Made by a program: the position numbers and the translations under genes. Below are positions 32,308-45,200 of a DNA stretch of 64,000 nucleotides, in pieces; positions within the stretch are counted from its first letter, which is position 1; every line of letters begins with the position of its first letter. This DNA comes from Azolla caroliniana (lineage: Eukaryota > Polypodiophyta). The DNA lies in assembly GCA_043228905.1 (NCBI GenBank), contig JBHGNT010000003.1, positions 3,968,001-4,032,000 on the forward strand, written 5' to 3'. The notes below the pieces were generated by a model. It had not been told where the DNA came from. It worked only from the letters and a program-made list of their open reading frames with translations, and searched no databases.

Positions 32308-34822
32308 CTAGCTTTTGGAGGTTTTCCAGGAGTTTTTCTTTTTCACCTGATGCATTTGGAAATATCCTCTTTTCTTTCTCCTCACTACTTTCTTATATAG
32401 GTGCCATGCAACAATCTTTTCACTCCCCCCTTCTATGTACTTAAACCATTTGAGATACATCTTACATTCATCATCGGACCAAGAATTATATGGAAAACTA
32501 CACATATTAAGCAAACCCACATATATCTTAAAGTATTGATATCCAACCTTAAGGATTATATCCTTCAAATGTTGACGATTTTCTTTAACATCGTTGGTTA
32601 GAGAAAATTTATCAAATGGTTCTCCACTTCATTTGCATACATCTTAGCTTTTTCATAGCAAGGTCGGATTATACATCTCTTTTCATCTTTCACTCCACGA
32701 CATCTATTGGTGAAATTTGGAATTGTAAGCTCTAAGTACAATGGCTTGTGGTATGATTACGGAGATAGAGAACCAACTTTAAACACATTCACCAATGATA
32801 GATCACATGCCAACATTAATGCGTTGTCGTAGTGTATTTTGTACACTACGTGAAAAACTTATAAAGTACTGATTTAATAAATATGAAGAAATAGAAGAAA
32901 ATCTCAAAATAAATAATACATGCATCGGGCAAGATTCAAACCTTGCACCTCCATGTTAATAATGTAATGTCTTACCATTACACTAGCATTTCATTAATGT
33001 TTAAAAGTAAATGTTCCACATAGAAAGGTTAGTTCACCTAGGATAAACTTTAGTTAAAAGAAAAACGCATGCAAAAAGAAAAACGCATGCTAAAAGAAAA
33101 AAAAACTACGCATGCACATCTAGCGTGCATGAACGCTATAGTTGATAATAAAAAATGCACAAGTTAGAAAAAGCATGATCACTTTAGATAAAGCATATAG
33201 TCTATCTATAGGAAAAGCATGGAGTCTATAGTTAGAGAAGAAAAAGCATGGATTCCTAAGACTCTCTCATCTCTATATAAGGATGAGGAGCACAATGTAA
33301 GTGTGTGAAATATTTGGGAAATTGGATATATTTCCTAAAACACCAATAATAAAATAGAATCGTGGGATTCACGAAGTTTTATATAATCTATCTCTTTCAA
33401 TCTAAATTCATATTCTTACATAAATATTGATTAATGTAATACTTGTGGGATTCACAAGGTTTGATCTCTTTTCTCAATCTACTCTAATCTATTCTAAACT
33501 ATTTCAATTTATTACTACGATTAAGATAAACTAAAACAAGTATACTTGTGGGATTCACAAGTTTCTATATCTCTTTCTTATAATCTATTCATATTCATAA
33601 CTAGATTAGCCTCAAATTCTTCCTCCTCCTAGTCCAAAACCCCGGTGGTTCCCACCCGACTCACGCAACGATCCGGAGCCGAAAGGCACGACAACATAAT
33701 CAACCACATTTCCTCCACCCGAGGATGGCAAACATGTGAGCACGTTTGTCAATGGGAATGTCATTATACCATTTATGATAATAAAGTTTGTGCAATTTAG
33801 CATATGTATCAAAAGTTTTCCATAATCTGAGATGACACAATCCTCTGAGTCATGCAATAGACAATGTTCTACTACATTTTGTCTCCACAATTTGGAATTT
33901 TCCAACTATTGCATTGAAGTCTGAACCCATAATTAAAACTTTACCAAGCTTCTCAAATGAAAGTATATCATGGCATAATTATGTAAAAGGATCATCACAA
34001 TCTAACCCAAACCTACTATAGTAGTTTGAGTCTTTGTGAGGAATGTAACAGGCAACTATATACAACTTCTCTTTCCCCAAATTAACATCTATCCATATGT
34101 ATCTCTTATAGTCATCATATTTGCATACTTTGATAGAATTATCCAAGGTCTCATGGTATATACATGCTATCCCGGCACACCCAATATTCCCTTTGGAGTG
34201 AGGCCATATCGATTTTATGATGTAACCATCTATCTCAGGTATACATTTTGTCTCATGCTCCCATGTTTTAGCCAAAAATATAATATCCATACCTTGAGCT
34301 ATATCATTGAGTCCTAAGCCCTTATTCCATGGATATCCTCTACAATTCCAAAACATTACCTTCAATCATGAAGCACTTAATAGTCCCATAGGTCATTGCT
34401 TGCTATGCATTTTGATTTGCTTTTCGAGATGCACATGCTTGCCTTCTACGTTCTTGCTCTTGTGGAGTTCTATCATCTGTTACAAAAAAACTTGTTCCTT
34501 TTAAGTACACTTTACTACTATCTAGAATCATTGCCCTTTTACGTTCATCGAGGATTGTACGAATAATAGCTCAAGATGACTTTTCCTCTAGTTTCTTTTT
34601 GCCAATCCTATGTGTGGCATATATAATAACATCTCACAAAGTTACGTGATCTTCAAAGAATTTCGTAATATTTGACCAAGAGATAATGCATTCTCTATTT
34701 CATTCTCTTGCATACCTCTACTGACAATATTATTCTTTCTTCTTTCGATTTCATATTGCTCCTTTGCATCTAACACATCCATGGTATTAAAATGTCTTTG
34801 CGTGATTTTTGGTTTTTCTTTC
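32308..34822 (-). pseudogene. Decayed LINE: ORF1 end and endonuclease
   Basis: On the minus strand the rest of an ORF1-like frame (34822-34642) is followed by an endonuclease domain. This starts KVMFWNCRGYPWNKG (34365) and continues through NGIMTFPL and GGNVVDYV (about 33710). The domain is cut by the LTR-like element 32825-33693. Beyond it the frame resumes near 32820 with DNALMLACDL and the SxxKPLYLEL block corresponding to the SDH motif, where a stop now lies. After that comes 32568-32308, a basic helical frame. It is an L1-type apurinic endonuclease by motif order. Multiple interruptions. Confidence 0.65.
32825..33693. mobile_element. LTR-like insertion in the LINE endonuclease
   Basis: The ends TGTCGT and ACGACA are inverted repeats and bracket a foreign block that splits the endonuclease. 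Inside are a TATATAAGG box near 33277, an AATAAAA signal near 33350 and three copies of a GTGGGATTCACRAG motif (about 33362, 33442, 33546), each able to form a CTTGTG/CACAAG-type hairpin. An antisense tRNA-like segment lies at about 32930-32995. No target duplication was found, so boundaries are tentative. Confidence 0.45.
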
Positions 34823-35278
34823 TGTTGAGAGATCAAGCTCAACTTAGTTTAGGTATTTGGTCAACCATGTAACTTTGTAGTTATTACCTAGATAGAATCT
34901 AGTTAGGAGTGTTGACTATAACGCCTTAAATAGGATTTTGTACTTGAGTGGGATACATTGTAGATCCTCCACTCCATGTTCATTTAATATAGGACTTACA
35001 CGTTTGTACCTATATTCTACTCACACGTGTGCATCGTTCCACATGAGATCTATTTATACCTCATTGAAGGTATTTTTGTAACTTGATGATACTTGATGAT
35101 TCTAATTTAATATAGAGTTAATCATCCCCCATCTTGTGTTGTTCATAAGTGTACTTCTCTCTCTCTCTCTCTCTCTTCCTCTCTCACACATACACACACA
35201 TATCACTTAATCTTCCGATTAACTTAATCACATAATTAGGTACTAATTAACCCTTGCTTAATTACCTAATTATTAGCA
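34823..35278 (+). repeat. 5' LTR of nested copia
   Basis: Paired with 37968-38411. The primer-binding site TGGTATTAGAGC follows at 35279-35290. It has a (CT)n run at about 35156-35176. Confidence 0.9.
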
Positions 35279-35445
35279 TGGTATTAGAGCATGTGGTTTA
35301 GAAAATCCACTAAGCCTACCCGACTCCGTGATTGTGTCTTCAAAACGCTGATGACAAAATCCGGCTATCCGCTACCGTAGTGCCGCTACGTAGCACGTAT
35401 ATGTGATCGAAGGAAGAAAAGCAAAAACAGGAGAAACTAATCAAC

Positions 35446-37967
35446 ATGAACACACAAATGGGTAGCTCGCTCCCTAGTGAAAAGCTAGACCAGAGCAATT
35501 ATTCATCTTGGGAGTACAAGATGACCTAATACCTCGTTCGCGACACACTCGAAAACAAGCCCGACATCACAAACGCCAACTACCCAACATGGGAGCAAGG
35601 AGCGAATCGGGTAATGTATTGCTTGTCAACATGTGTCCACGACCACATGCTTAGCCACATTCGAGACGCCAAGATGCCTAAAGAGGCGTGGGAAAACTTG
35701 AAGAAAGTGTTCGCCGCTAACATGACCGCTCGAAAGCTTCAATTCTGACAAGAGTTGAACAACATTCGGCAAAAGGACATGTCCGTATCGGACAACACCG
35801 CCAAGATCAAGAACATTTGTGACTCGCTTGACTCCATCAACATAAACGTCGACGAAGAAGAGATGGTTCAAGTATGCTTGGGCGGTCTCACACAACGATT
35901 CGACTCGTTGAGGACAACAATCTTGGCAAGAGAAAACCCTCCTTCGTTCTTCGACCTCCAATCAATGTTATTGGTTGAAGAGAACCACGTCTGAACCAAG
36001 ACGAAGACGTCAGAAAGACAATAATTTGTTATTCTCAAGTTCGGACGGTGGCCGAGGACGAGGTTGCGGCGGTAGAAGAGGTCAATTCGGCCCATCACAC
36101 GAAGTGAACTCAAACCTTCACAGAAGCCAAATAGGAACCTTCGGAAAAAGGGGGAGCTTCCATGCCAAATGAGGCCCGCAACTTGCAACTATTGCGGCAA
36201 AATCAGCCACCGTGAAGAGGAGTGCCAGAAAAAGAAAAGTGAGTCGGCTTTGAAAAGCCGATAACTCACAAACTACATCAACAACTTTGAATACGACGAT
36301 TACGGTGGACTATTCGTAATGAGGCATAGAGCGAACTCTATGATGACCTCCAACTCCACAAGCATCTCCAATTCGAAAGATGTGTGGTTCGTCAATTCCG
36401 GCGCCTCACATCATATGATGTCACACCAAGAGTGGTTTCGTGACTTACGAATACCGGACCGACCCGGCTTCATAGAGACGAGAGATGATACCACACATCC
36501 CATTCGGCACATTGGCAATGTCCCATTTGGGAAAGAAGGCGAGCAAACTTGCAACAAGAATGTCTTGCACGTGCCCACAATAACAAAGAATTTGGTCTCG
36601 GTCGGCCAAAACCGAGACTGTCACAAGCATCGAGTTGTGGCACAAGAGAATCAGCCACATAAACCTCCAACGGTTTCGAGTGATGCAAACCAAGGGAGTT
36701 GTCTACTATGTAACCTTCATTGACGACTACTCCCGCTACACGCCGATCTACCCGATGACGAAGAAGAACGAAGTTCTCTCCCACTTCCAAAAGCTCAAGG
36801 GCCAAGTCGAAAAAGAAACCGGTCGGCACATTTGATGCCTACAATTGGATGGAGGCAAGGAGTTCTTCTCTGACGAATTCACCTCCTACTTCCAAAGTAA
36901 AGGCGTTAGGAGAGAATTTTCGTGCCGACATTCACCCCAACAAAATGGAGTCGCCGAAAGGAAGAATCGGTAAATACTCGAGGTAGTACGGGCCATGTTA
37001 CATGAGAAGAACATGTCGAACTTCTATTGGGCTGAAGCGGCATCCACGGCCGTCTATCTCATGAATAAATGCACCACGAATGGAGTGCATGGGCTAACTC
37101 CATACGAGCTCCTTGTCGGAAAGAAGCCGATCCTGTCGCACCTCAAAGTGTTCGGGAGCATTGCGAATGTATGCATCCCGAACGAACATCGATAGAAGCC
37201 CGACGCGAAGTCAGAGAAATGTATCCTCGTGGGATACTCATATGAGAAAAAGACATACAAGAGCTTTAATCCCTTGACCCGAATGGTTCCGGTAAGTCGG
37301 CATGTAGTTTTTGACAAATCAACATCATGGTATGAGCCCGATTTGGATCCATCCGACCCGATCGAGGAAGAATTCAATGGCAACTCCGATGATGATATTC
37401 GGCCAAGTCCTCCACTGAAGGACAAGCCAAGCTCTATCAAGCTAAGTGGATCACACGAGTCCACAAGCGACCCGAGCACGTCGCAGCAAAGTCTGAAATC
37501 GGACTAGGGCAAAGGTAAGATGCCCGAATACGAAGTCGACCACCCCGACGACAATGATTCAGATGGATCGACTCCCTCACTAGACAGTGAGTTTGGTGTA
37601 CCCATCATGCGAACACCTAGAGTAAAGAAGGCACTCACATCGGCAAGCAAAAACTTCAACGCTCTTCTAGAGAGAAGAATCCTGTCACTCGGCGACCAAA
37701 CAACGAATACATGGCCCATCATTATGCCTTCGCGATCAAGGTTGCGGCCGAACAAGAGCCTGCGAGCTCTACAGAAGTGGCTCGTAACCCACGATGGGTG
37801 GTCTCGACCTTCACCCACACACTACAATCCTTCGTCACTGGCTTGAGGGGGAGGAACCAAGATTGCCTCGAAAAGGCCGAAGAAAACCGAAGGCTGAACG
37901 AAAGCACACGAAGCCAACGAAAGCCAAAGCGGATGTCGAATGCCTCACACTTGAGCTTGAGGGGGTG
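35446..37967 (+). pseudogene. Nested copia gag-pol remnant
   Basis: Broken frames run from gag (start ATG 35446, SSWEYKM, WENLKKVFAAN, QVCLGGL) to a zinc knuckle (CNYCGKISHREEEC, about 36184) and a protease region in which the DSGAS motif reads NSGAS, losing the catalytic Asp. Integrase fragments follow (YVTFIDDYSRY, FYWAEAASTAVYLMN) and then the start of reverse transcriptase (EPASS...NPRW, about 37790), where sequence jumps to the 3' end. Stops lie at about 35528, 35746 and 36832, and elsewhere. It belongs to the same group as the remnants at 51.1-53.4 kb. Confidence 0.85.
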
Positions 37968-38411
37968 TGTTGAGAGATCAAGCTTAACTTAGTTTAGGTA
38001 TTTAGTCAACCATGTAACTTCGTAGTTACCTCGATAGAATCTAGTTAGGAGTGCTGACTATAACGCCTTAAATAGGATTTTGTACTTGAGTGGGATTCAT
38101 TGTAGATCTTCCACTCCATGTTCATTTAATATAGGACTTACATGTTTGTACCTATATTCAACTCACACATGTGCACCATTGCACATGAGATCTATATATA
38201 TACCTCATTGAAGGTATTTTTGTAACTTGATGATACTTGATGATTCTAATTTAATATAGAGTTAATCATCCCCCATCTTGTGTTGTTCATAAGTGTACTT
38301 CTCTCTCTCTCTCTTCCTCTCACACACATACACACACATATCACATAATCTTCTACTTAATCACATAATTAGGTACTAATTAACCCTTGCTTAATTACCT
38401 AATTCTTAACA
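37968..38411 (+). repeat. 3' LTR of nested copia
   Basis: Preceded by a polypurine tract (TTGAGGGGGTG) and followed by the target duplication CTTTC. Confidence 0.9.
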
Positions 38412-38811
38412 CTTTCAAGAGAACATCTTTCCACCTTGTCATGATCACATCTTCCTTCCCTTCAATTGTAGATCTTATTTCGGCATTTGCCTTCACTAAA
38501 ATCTCTTTTTCTGTTTCAAGACTCAACATTTTTCTTTCTATTTCAGGCATCCTATTATCTTGTATTTGAACAATCATGTTCTTCATTACATGTAGTTCTT
38601 CACGCAAAGTTTTAATCTCTAATTTTTTCATTTCTAGTGTACGTTCAAGAGTTAATTCTCTCTCCTTACAAGCATACATTTCGCTTTGTATATGCATCAT
38701 TGTCTCTTGCAATGAGATATACAGAGTTGCGATCTTTTCTATTGACAAAGTATGCATTTGATTGTTTGGGCTTTCAATCACATTATCATTGACTTTTACT
38801 CCTCTTGGCAT
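38412..38811 (-). pseudogene. LINE ORF1-like coiled-coil protein, 5' half
   Basis: A frame from MPRGVKVNDN (38811) runs through about 120 residues of heptad-rich coiled coil (ERELTLERTLEMKKLEIK) to the copia insertion point and continues in phase at 34822-34642. Its position upstream of an L1-type endonuclease on the same strand suggests LINE ORF1. No RNA-binding motif is visible, so that name is inferred from context. Confidence 0.5.
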
Positions 38812-39479
38812 ATTTGCTATTAATAAAATGATAGAAGATAGAATGTAACTTTCAATCGATTTTGGGTTTTAATCGATGCATAAAAATGAAACCACGGAAA
38901 AAACAGAAATGATAGAGATTATGACATTGGAGATTGTTGTCATCATTGTTAATAGACATATGAGGATAAAAACAAGCAAAAAACAGAAATGATAGAGATG
39001 ATAATATTGGAAATAGAAAAACAAAAAAAAATCATAAAGAGCATACGCGGAAAAACAAAAAAAAAATTAGAGAAACAAAAAAAGAAAGTTTCTATTTGTA
39101 TACCTCTTATTTATCTTCCACAATACGGGTACAATCGGAGAACCTTAATTCTTTACTCTGCCAGGGAAGTGCTCGTTGAGGGAAGAAGCTAGACATAGGA
39201 AATATCAATTTTGAATTTCCCCCCCAAAAACCGCAAAAAACATTCTCTCTCTCTTACTTTTCATTTTTGGTTTTTTATGGTTTTTTTACTTTTCATTTTT
39301 TCTTATTCACTTTTCTTTTTATCTGTGTTTGGACGGCCTTCATCATCCAAGATTCCTGAGACGAGTTCAAGGTTGTCCAAGTCCTAAATTCACTCATTCT
39401 TCACATTTATTAACTTGAGGTCGAATAGAGATGAGGCTCCAAAACCCCAATTATTTACTTATCACGAAGAAAAGTACTT
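38812..39479. other. A-rich spacer
   Basis: A-rich on the left and T-rich on the right (about 39230-39320). No gene or defined repeat is seen. Confidence 0.5.
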
Positions 39480-40600
39480 ATCGAATAGTAATAACGGAAA
39501 CCAATCATTGCTCTTCCATCTTCCCTAATCCTACCAACTTCTTAGTGCCTTCATATCTAAAACATCTAGAATTCGACCATTTCTAAGGTATCGATCAAGC
39601 TTCATAGAGTCTATTCACACTATGAATGTGTGAAAGTGTTTTTAGAATTCAAGCCATTGAACATTACAAGAATAGAAGGTATGGAGCATTCCCATTTGAA
39701 GGCAAAGAACACGAACCAATATCTTAAGAAGAAGTCAAAAGTAAAAGCAAGATACATAAAGAAAAGTAAAAAGAGAAAAAGCGGGCCATAAAAAACAGTA
39801 AAAAAGGAATGGTCATAACTCTCTTGTTTGGAAGCCAAATGTTGTGTGCAAATATGGGTTAGAAAGCTCTCAACGAGAGCTATCGGTAGCGTTTTAAATC
39901 TATAAATTTGGAGCTCGGATGAGGGAGATATGTGGATGACAAGAGAATTATGTCGAAGCTAAAAATAGGAGATAAAAAGCTTCTAAAAAAAGCGTGAACG
40001 AGGAGGAAGAAGAAGATTATAATAGAAGGGACAAAGAGGGAGGAGTAGGAGGGATGGGTCCTAATAGAGGAGGAGGAGTCTTAGAAGGAGGGGTCCGAAT
40101 AGAGGAGGAGTCTTGGGAAGAGATGTCTTAGGGGAAGAGGAAGGGTCTTAGTAGTGGGTTTGAGTGATTGGAAGTAAGAAGGTCTTTGGTTTTTTAGTTC
40201 AATGTGGAGTTTATCTCCTTTGTATGGTCTTGATAATTGAATATTATAACATTCTTACCCCTTTCTCATCTTCTCTATCTTTTGTGTTAATTTCTTGAGT
40301 CTCCCTCTCTAATTCGTAGTACTTGGGTCGTTATAATCTATTTTAATTCACAACTCTCTCTAATATGCTTGGTCAAGCCCTCATATTGTGTACGGCAATC
40401 CTTTGTCTTATACATCCTATCAGAATGCAAGATGTATTACTCAAGGGTGATGTTCAAGTAGTTGCGTCTTTGATTGCTACATGCCAAATTAACATTGTTG
40501 AGGCAAAAGGTGAGCTCAAGTCACAAACACTATATATATTGAAGGTTTTTGGTGGAGATTACCCTAAAGCTCAAAGGGTATGGAACAAGGTGACTCACCT
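39480..40600 (+). repeat. Roco duplicon left part, copy C
   Basis: 39480-39620 matches 8870-9060 and 40447-40549 matches 9288-9391, in the same order. The second block includes the unrecognised conserved peptide ATCQINIVEAKGEL. Between them lies AT-rich and GA-rich DNA with no gene. Confidence 0.65.
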
Positions 40601-41320
40601 CTTAGCTGCCTACAAAGTGGAAGGGACAACATCGTTGAGTGCAATGGCCTACATCAATCCCTCGGCTAATAGCTAGATGGACAGATTCAATACAGGGAGT
40701 TGATGCTATGAATGCACTCTGAAGAGGTGAACTCGTCAAGACCTATTTTGAGAGAGGCTTGAAGTCCGCATCCCCTCATTTATGTGAGATTTGGATGTTG
40801 ACTACAAGCTTCACCCTTTGGTATGTATGTGAAGCATGTTGTGTAAAGGTCTTCCAAGATCTGGTACATCCTTGGTGGAATTGATCATGGATATTTGGTT
40901 CGTGATTATTAGCTGCCTATGAGTGTAATTGGGTGGGGTTTGTAGCCACTTTGACCACGTGGTGATTGCTCACTTATGCTTTTAGTAGAAATGGAGGAAC
41001 ATGCCGATGGTGACGCAAGGAGGAAATGGTCCAAGGTGGAACTACGCCCCCATAATGGTTGTTTCCTAGTCATCTCTCACAATCTCTCCATTGCAAGCCG
41101 AAAGATTGGGCTCGCATTGGCCAACGATGATTGTCACTAGTTTATAGCTCTAGACACCAACTTACAATTAAGTGGAAAGTAAGAGAGGATATGTACGTAG
41201 TCTCATATTCTAAACTCGACTGGAGGGTGATTCCTGTTGTCTTTTATAGTCAGTCTATAAAAATCTCTCCTACCTAATGGGAAAGTTGCAGTTTTTTTGG
41301 AAAAATAAAAGAAAAGAAGA
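40600..41320 (+). mobile_element. LINE tail, third copy
   Basis: Degenerate match to 3150-3860: FERGLKSASPHL, FTLWYVCEACCVKVFQDL, and the family 3' end CTACCTAATGGGAAAGTTGC followed by an A-rich end. More diverged than the 3-kb copies. Confidence 0.65.
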
Positions 41321-42273
41321 GCAAAGGGTATTTTTGAAAGTACTCATGTATATCCTTCCTTGACTTTTAAGAATGCCCTATATTCTTTAACATAACTCTT
41401 TAAATCATAGACCTTCATAATATTCATGATATAATCAGATAAGTGTCTATAGCTCTAAACTTATAGACACAAATTTTGTGGTATAGTCAGGTAAGTGTTT
41501 GCAGTTCTAAATTTATTTCCTTTGCATATTGTCATCATACCATAACCATATTCCTATCAATTATTCAAATGTCGAAACAACACTACTTTACTACTTTACG
41601 TTGCAAATTGTAGGGTATAAACATATGACCTTATTGTCCTGATTTGAAATCCCTAGCAATCAATGTAAATATACTTGGGTTTTCATGCCCTAACCTTCCG
41701 ACACAAAATAGCCATTTTCATTATGAGGAACTACAACAAAAGAAATGTGCAATAAACAAGTGCAATTGCACAATTTTGTGGGATGTATTTGTCAACATGG
41801 CCCAAGTTTAAATGTTAGAATTTCTGGTTTTTATTCATTGTTATTAGAGGAATTGCTAACCGGGAGATTTATAAAACCCACCGTGTGATGTGTCATACAA
41901 GTATAATAACATATAGAATGTATTGTTCCTCAAATAAAGCACTACTTCATGCACAACACAAAGTTTACGTAATGCTTCTAAGGGATACAACATGATTTCC
42001 TTCGCAATGTGTTGATTACCATATATATATATTTGAAATTAAGTAAATCAAATGCATTACTTACAAACAAGGAAAATGAAACATTTCACAATTCTGATTA
42101 TTTGAGAATACAAAATTAAGCTTAATTATTATATATTATATTATAGGAATAATGTTTTTAACTCCAAAAGTCCAAGTAGATTTGATAACTAAATGGATGA
42201 AAATTTCGAATACAATTTCAAAAAAAGGCTTCATAAACCAAGGAGAGAATGTTTCTAATAATTTACTTTAGCT
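41321..42273. other. 3' flank of Roco copy C, shared with F
   Basis: No gene is seen. The sequence is homologous to 60880-61669 (CATGTATATCCTTCCTTGAC, ACCTTCATAATATTCA, ACCCACCRTGTGATG), which marks the 3' part of the duplicated unit. Confidence 0.75.
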
Positions 42274-45200
42274 TCATCGGAAGGACCTTTGTTCTTCATA
42301 GTGTTTCTTGCATAACCATGCAACTCGAGTACCCCCGTCTATTTTGGCACGCCATAGACAAAACTTCTCAGCTATGTTTTGGTCTGTCACACCTCCATTC
42401 TCTTCTAATATGAATGCCAAGCATGTTTGCCATTCTTTGAAATACTCTGATGTACTTGGACATTCGTAAGAGGTTTTCGATGAGGTAGACATATTATCAA
42501 ATTTGGATTTAATAATACTTGAGATCATAGGGTGCTCTTTCGCTAGTTTGAGGTGGGCTGTCCAATCAGGTATGAAAGAGCTTGCAAGTGGAGCCACAGA
42601 ATTAAGACCGAGCCTAATAGCTGTAGTCAAGACAAAAAAGAAAAAATTAATGTATGGAAGAACTTTGTGTAGACTCTCTGAACGAGACTTTGACCAAGAC
42701 GTGAGGGTGATTCCCGGTTGGTTTTCCACGGGATGTGGTAATGTTGCATGCTCACAATACAAATGGATATTTATGGATAATGCTCCAAGCAATGAAGTTA
42801 CCAAACATTTTACGTTCTTGTCATGATCATTAGTTGTAAGCATGGCGACACATGGGAGTTGCTTCTCGGCCTTGTTCTCCATAGCCAACGTTAATAGGTT
42901 ACATATAGATTTCTCAACCTTGGTCATGACATCTTTCCTCATACATTGAAGTTCATGATGCATTGCATCCATCTTCTCTAAGAGCTCTTTATGATTGGCG
43001 TCTATCACATGATATAAAATTGAGATTGCCTTTGCCATGACCTTGATAGATCGCACCTCAACATTAGTTGCCGCCTCCAATGTTTGATCGTCTAGATGTT
43101 GCAACAAGCTATTTTCCAAGATTTCAGTTGTCATATTTTGTTGGCATTGTTGTTCCCTAGTTATGTTCATTTCATCATTCTCAAAGTACAATAATGGATT
43201 TTTGGCCTCTTGTTCAAGCCATGCTTTACATGACATGAAAACTTCCTCGTAATGCTCGGAACCAAGAAGATCAATGAAATCATTTTTGAGATGACCATGC
43301 ATTTGCTTCCGAGTTCGTTTCCAATCATAAGATACGGGCTCACCTCGTTCAACTTTTTGTCGAAGTTGTAGCTTCAAATAAGTTATTTCCACACATTGAT
43401 CTTCTCTATCTTGTGGCCTTGATGGATCATGCAAAGAGTCAGGTCGGATGGCACTCTCAATTAATTTAACCCCTTGGATGCCAGTGGGTTGTGCACATAT
43501 TGTAAGTAAGGTGTTGATAACATGCTTTTCAACATAAGCTAAGGTCGTCGATGCATGACTTTGTTGACTATTGATTGGATTATCAGCCCGAATGAGGACA
43601 TCTATGACATGCTCTGATTTGGCTTTGCAGAACACAATGATTATTTCTTTATCAGGAAAACAAATGTATATGAAATCTTTGCCCAATGTGACCTCCGAAT
43701 TATTGTCCCCAAATGATTGGAAGGCATTGCTAAATAAGACTTGAATCCTCGGAAACAATCCTGGTGTAAGAAAGGTGAGGTTTTGGTCTTCACATTGTAG
43801 CCTTCTACCCATGTATAGGAAACTATCATTATAATTATCATTTACATTGTGCGTGGACGTTGATGATCTCCATTGAAGTTGTTGTACACCTAAGCCATGT
43901 GTTAATAAGGCTGGGATAAAGATACAATTCACATTGCTATCGGGGACACCATGGTTAATTGCAACTTTGCAGCATAGGTGCATTGCTTCCATCAAATCTA
44001 TTAGTAATGAGCCCTTAACTGTAGATCCGGTAAAGGATTCCAAAAGCCCCTCCAAGAAATGTTGCGGGGGGTATCCAGTGTCAAATACAATAGTACCCTT
44101 AGATGCTTTAGAGTTTGAGAAACCAATGAGGCTTCCCATTATCTGATTGCAGAACCAATTGGGATCAAGAATGATGTGGCTGATTCCGTTTATGTATATG
44201 ATATTACCGGACTCATTCAAGGACAAGGCGATCGCATTCAGTTTAGCTTTGTCGATAGAAAATTGGATAGGGCATAATTTGCTGAACTTGTCCCATGTAA
44301 TGACTCTTTCATTTGTGTTCTTCAAATGATTGGAGAGACGTTCGCCCACTTTTGTGTAGATGTTGTACACCTCAAGACCTTGGAGCATCTCTTTGGCAAT
44401 GCTGAAGATACATTCCACTACATCCTTGACTGAATCCTTCTTTCTTGCATCCACTTCGAAAGAAGGATTGACAATTTCGATCACCCCTTTAAAATCTGAT
44501 CGAAGCGAATCAATGGAACGTGACAGAGAGCGAGAGAGAAACCGCATTTGATCTGCTCGAGTGAATACCACGATCACTTTGAGAGCTATGTTGGACTGAC
44601 GGCTTTTGGAGGCAAGGAACCTGAGCCAGTACCTGAAGCTGGCTTCGAAGTTGGACTCTGTTTTCTCCTCTCCTTTCTTATGATTTTTGCTGTCCATGGG
44701 GCTCCAAACGAAAGTAAACATGGATGGAAGCTGATAAGAGCTGGTTCCAATGTCTGGAAACATGCAATCGTGGAATGCATGGAACTCTTGTTGGCCTGCC
44801 ATGTCCCACAATGACACTCGAATTCCATGTCTTTCAATGGATCTCACCTCGATTCCTTGCGTGCGACTCTGTACAGGAAACATGGCTCTCATCTTATCTC
44901 TTTTAAGTGCGCTGTACATGGAGCGCATGGTGGATACAAGGGTAGTCTTTCCTGCACCAAACAAAATGCAGTATAAGTGTGAGTGTGTGTTTTTCCTCAT
45001 CAATTTAGTTTTTTTGATTTTTAAAATTTTGAATGTGGTCATCTCTTTCCTGCGAATGGATCTCCACAGATGAATAATCGGATGGATGTTGCGCGCACTC
45101 GCGTCGAATCTGATCCCAGCATGAAATCGCGCTGGTTCCTCTGCAGCTGCGCCTCAATGGCAGGGACCTTCATTGGAGAAGAAGGCAATCCAATTTGAAA

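Larger units (their letters stand above)
34823..38411 (+). mobile_element. Nested, internally deleted Ty1/copia element (3589 bp)
   Basis: LTRs at 34823-35278 (456 bp) and 37968-38411 (444 bp) start TGTTGAGAGATC and end in TTAGCA/TTAACA. The target duplication CTTTC is perfect (34818-34822 and 38412-38416). Removing the element and one CTTTC joins two halves of a minus-strand LINE ORF1-like frame in phase. The LTRs differ by indels and substitutions, so it is older than the intact copia. Most of reverse transcriptase and RNase H is deleted. Confidence 0.93.
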
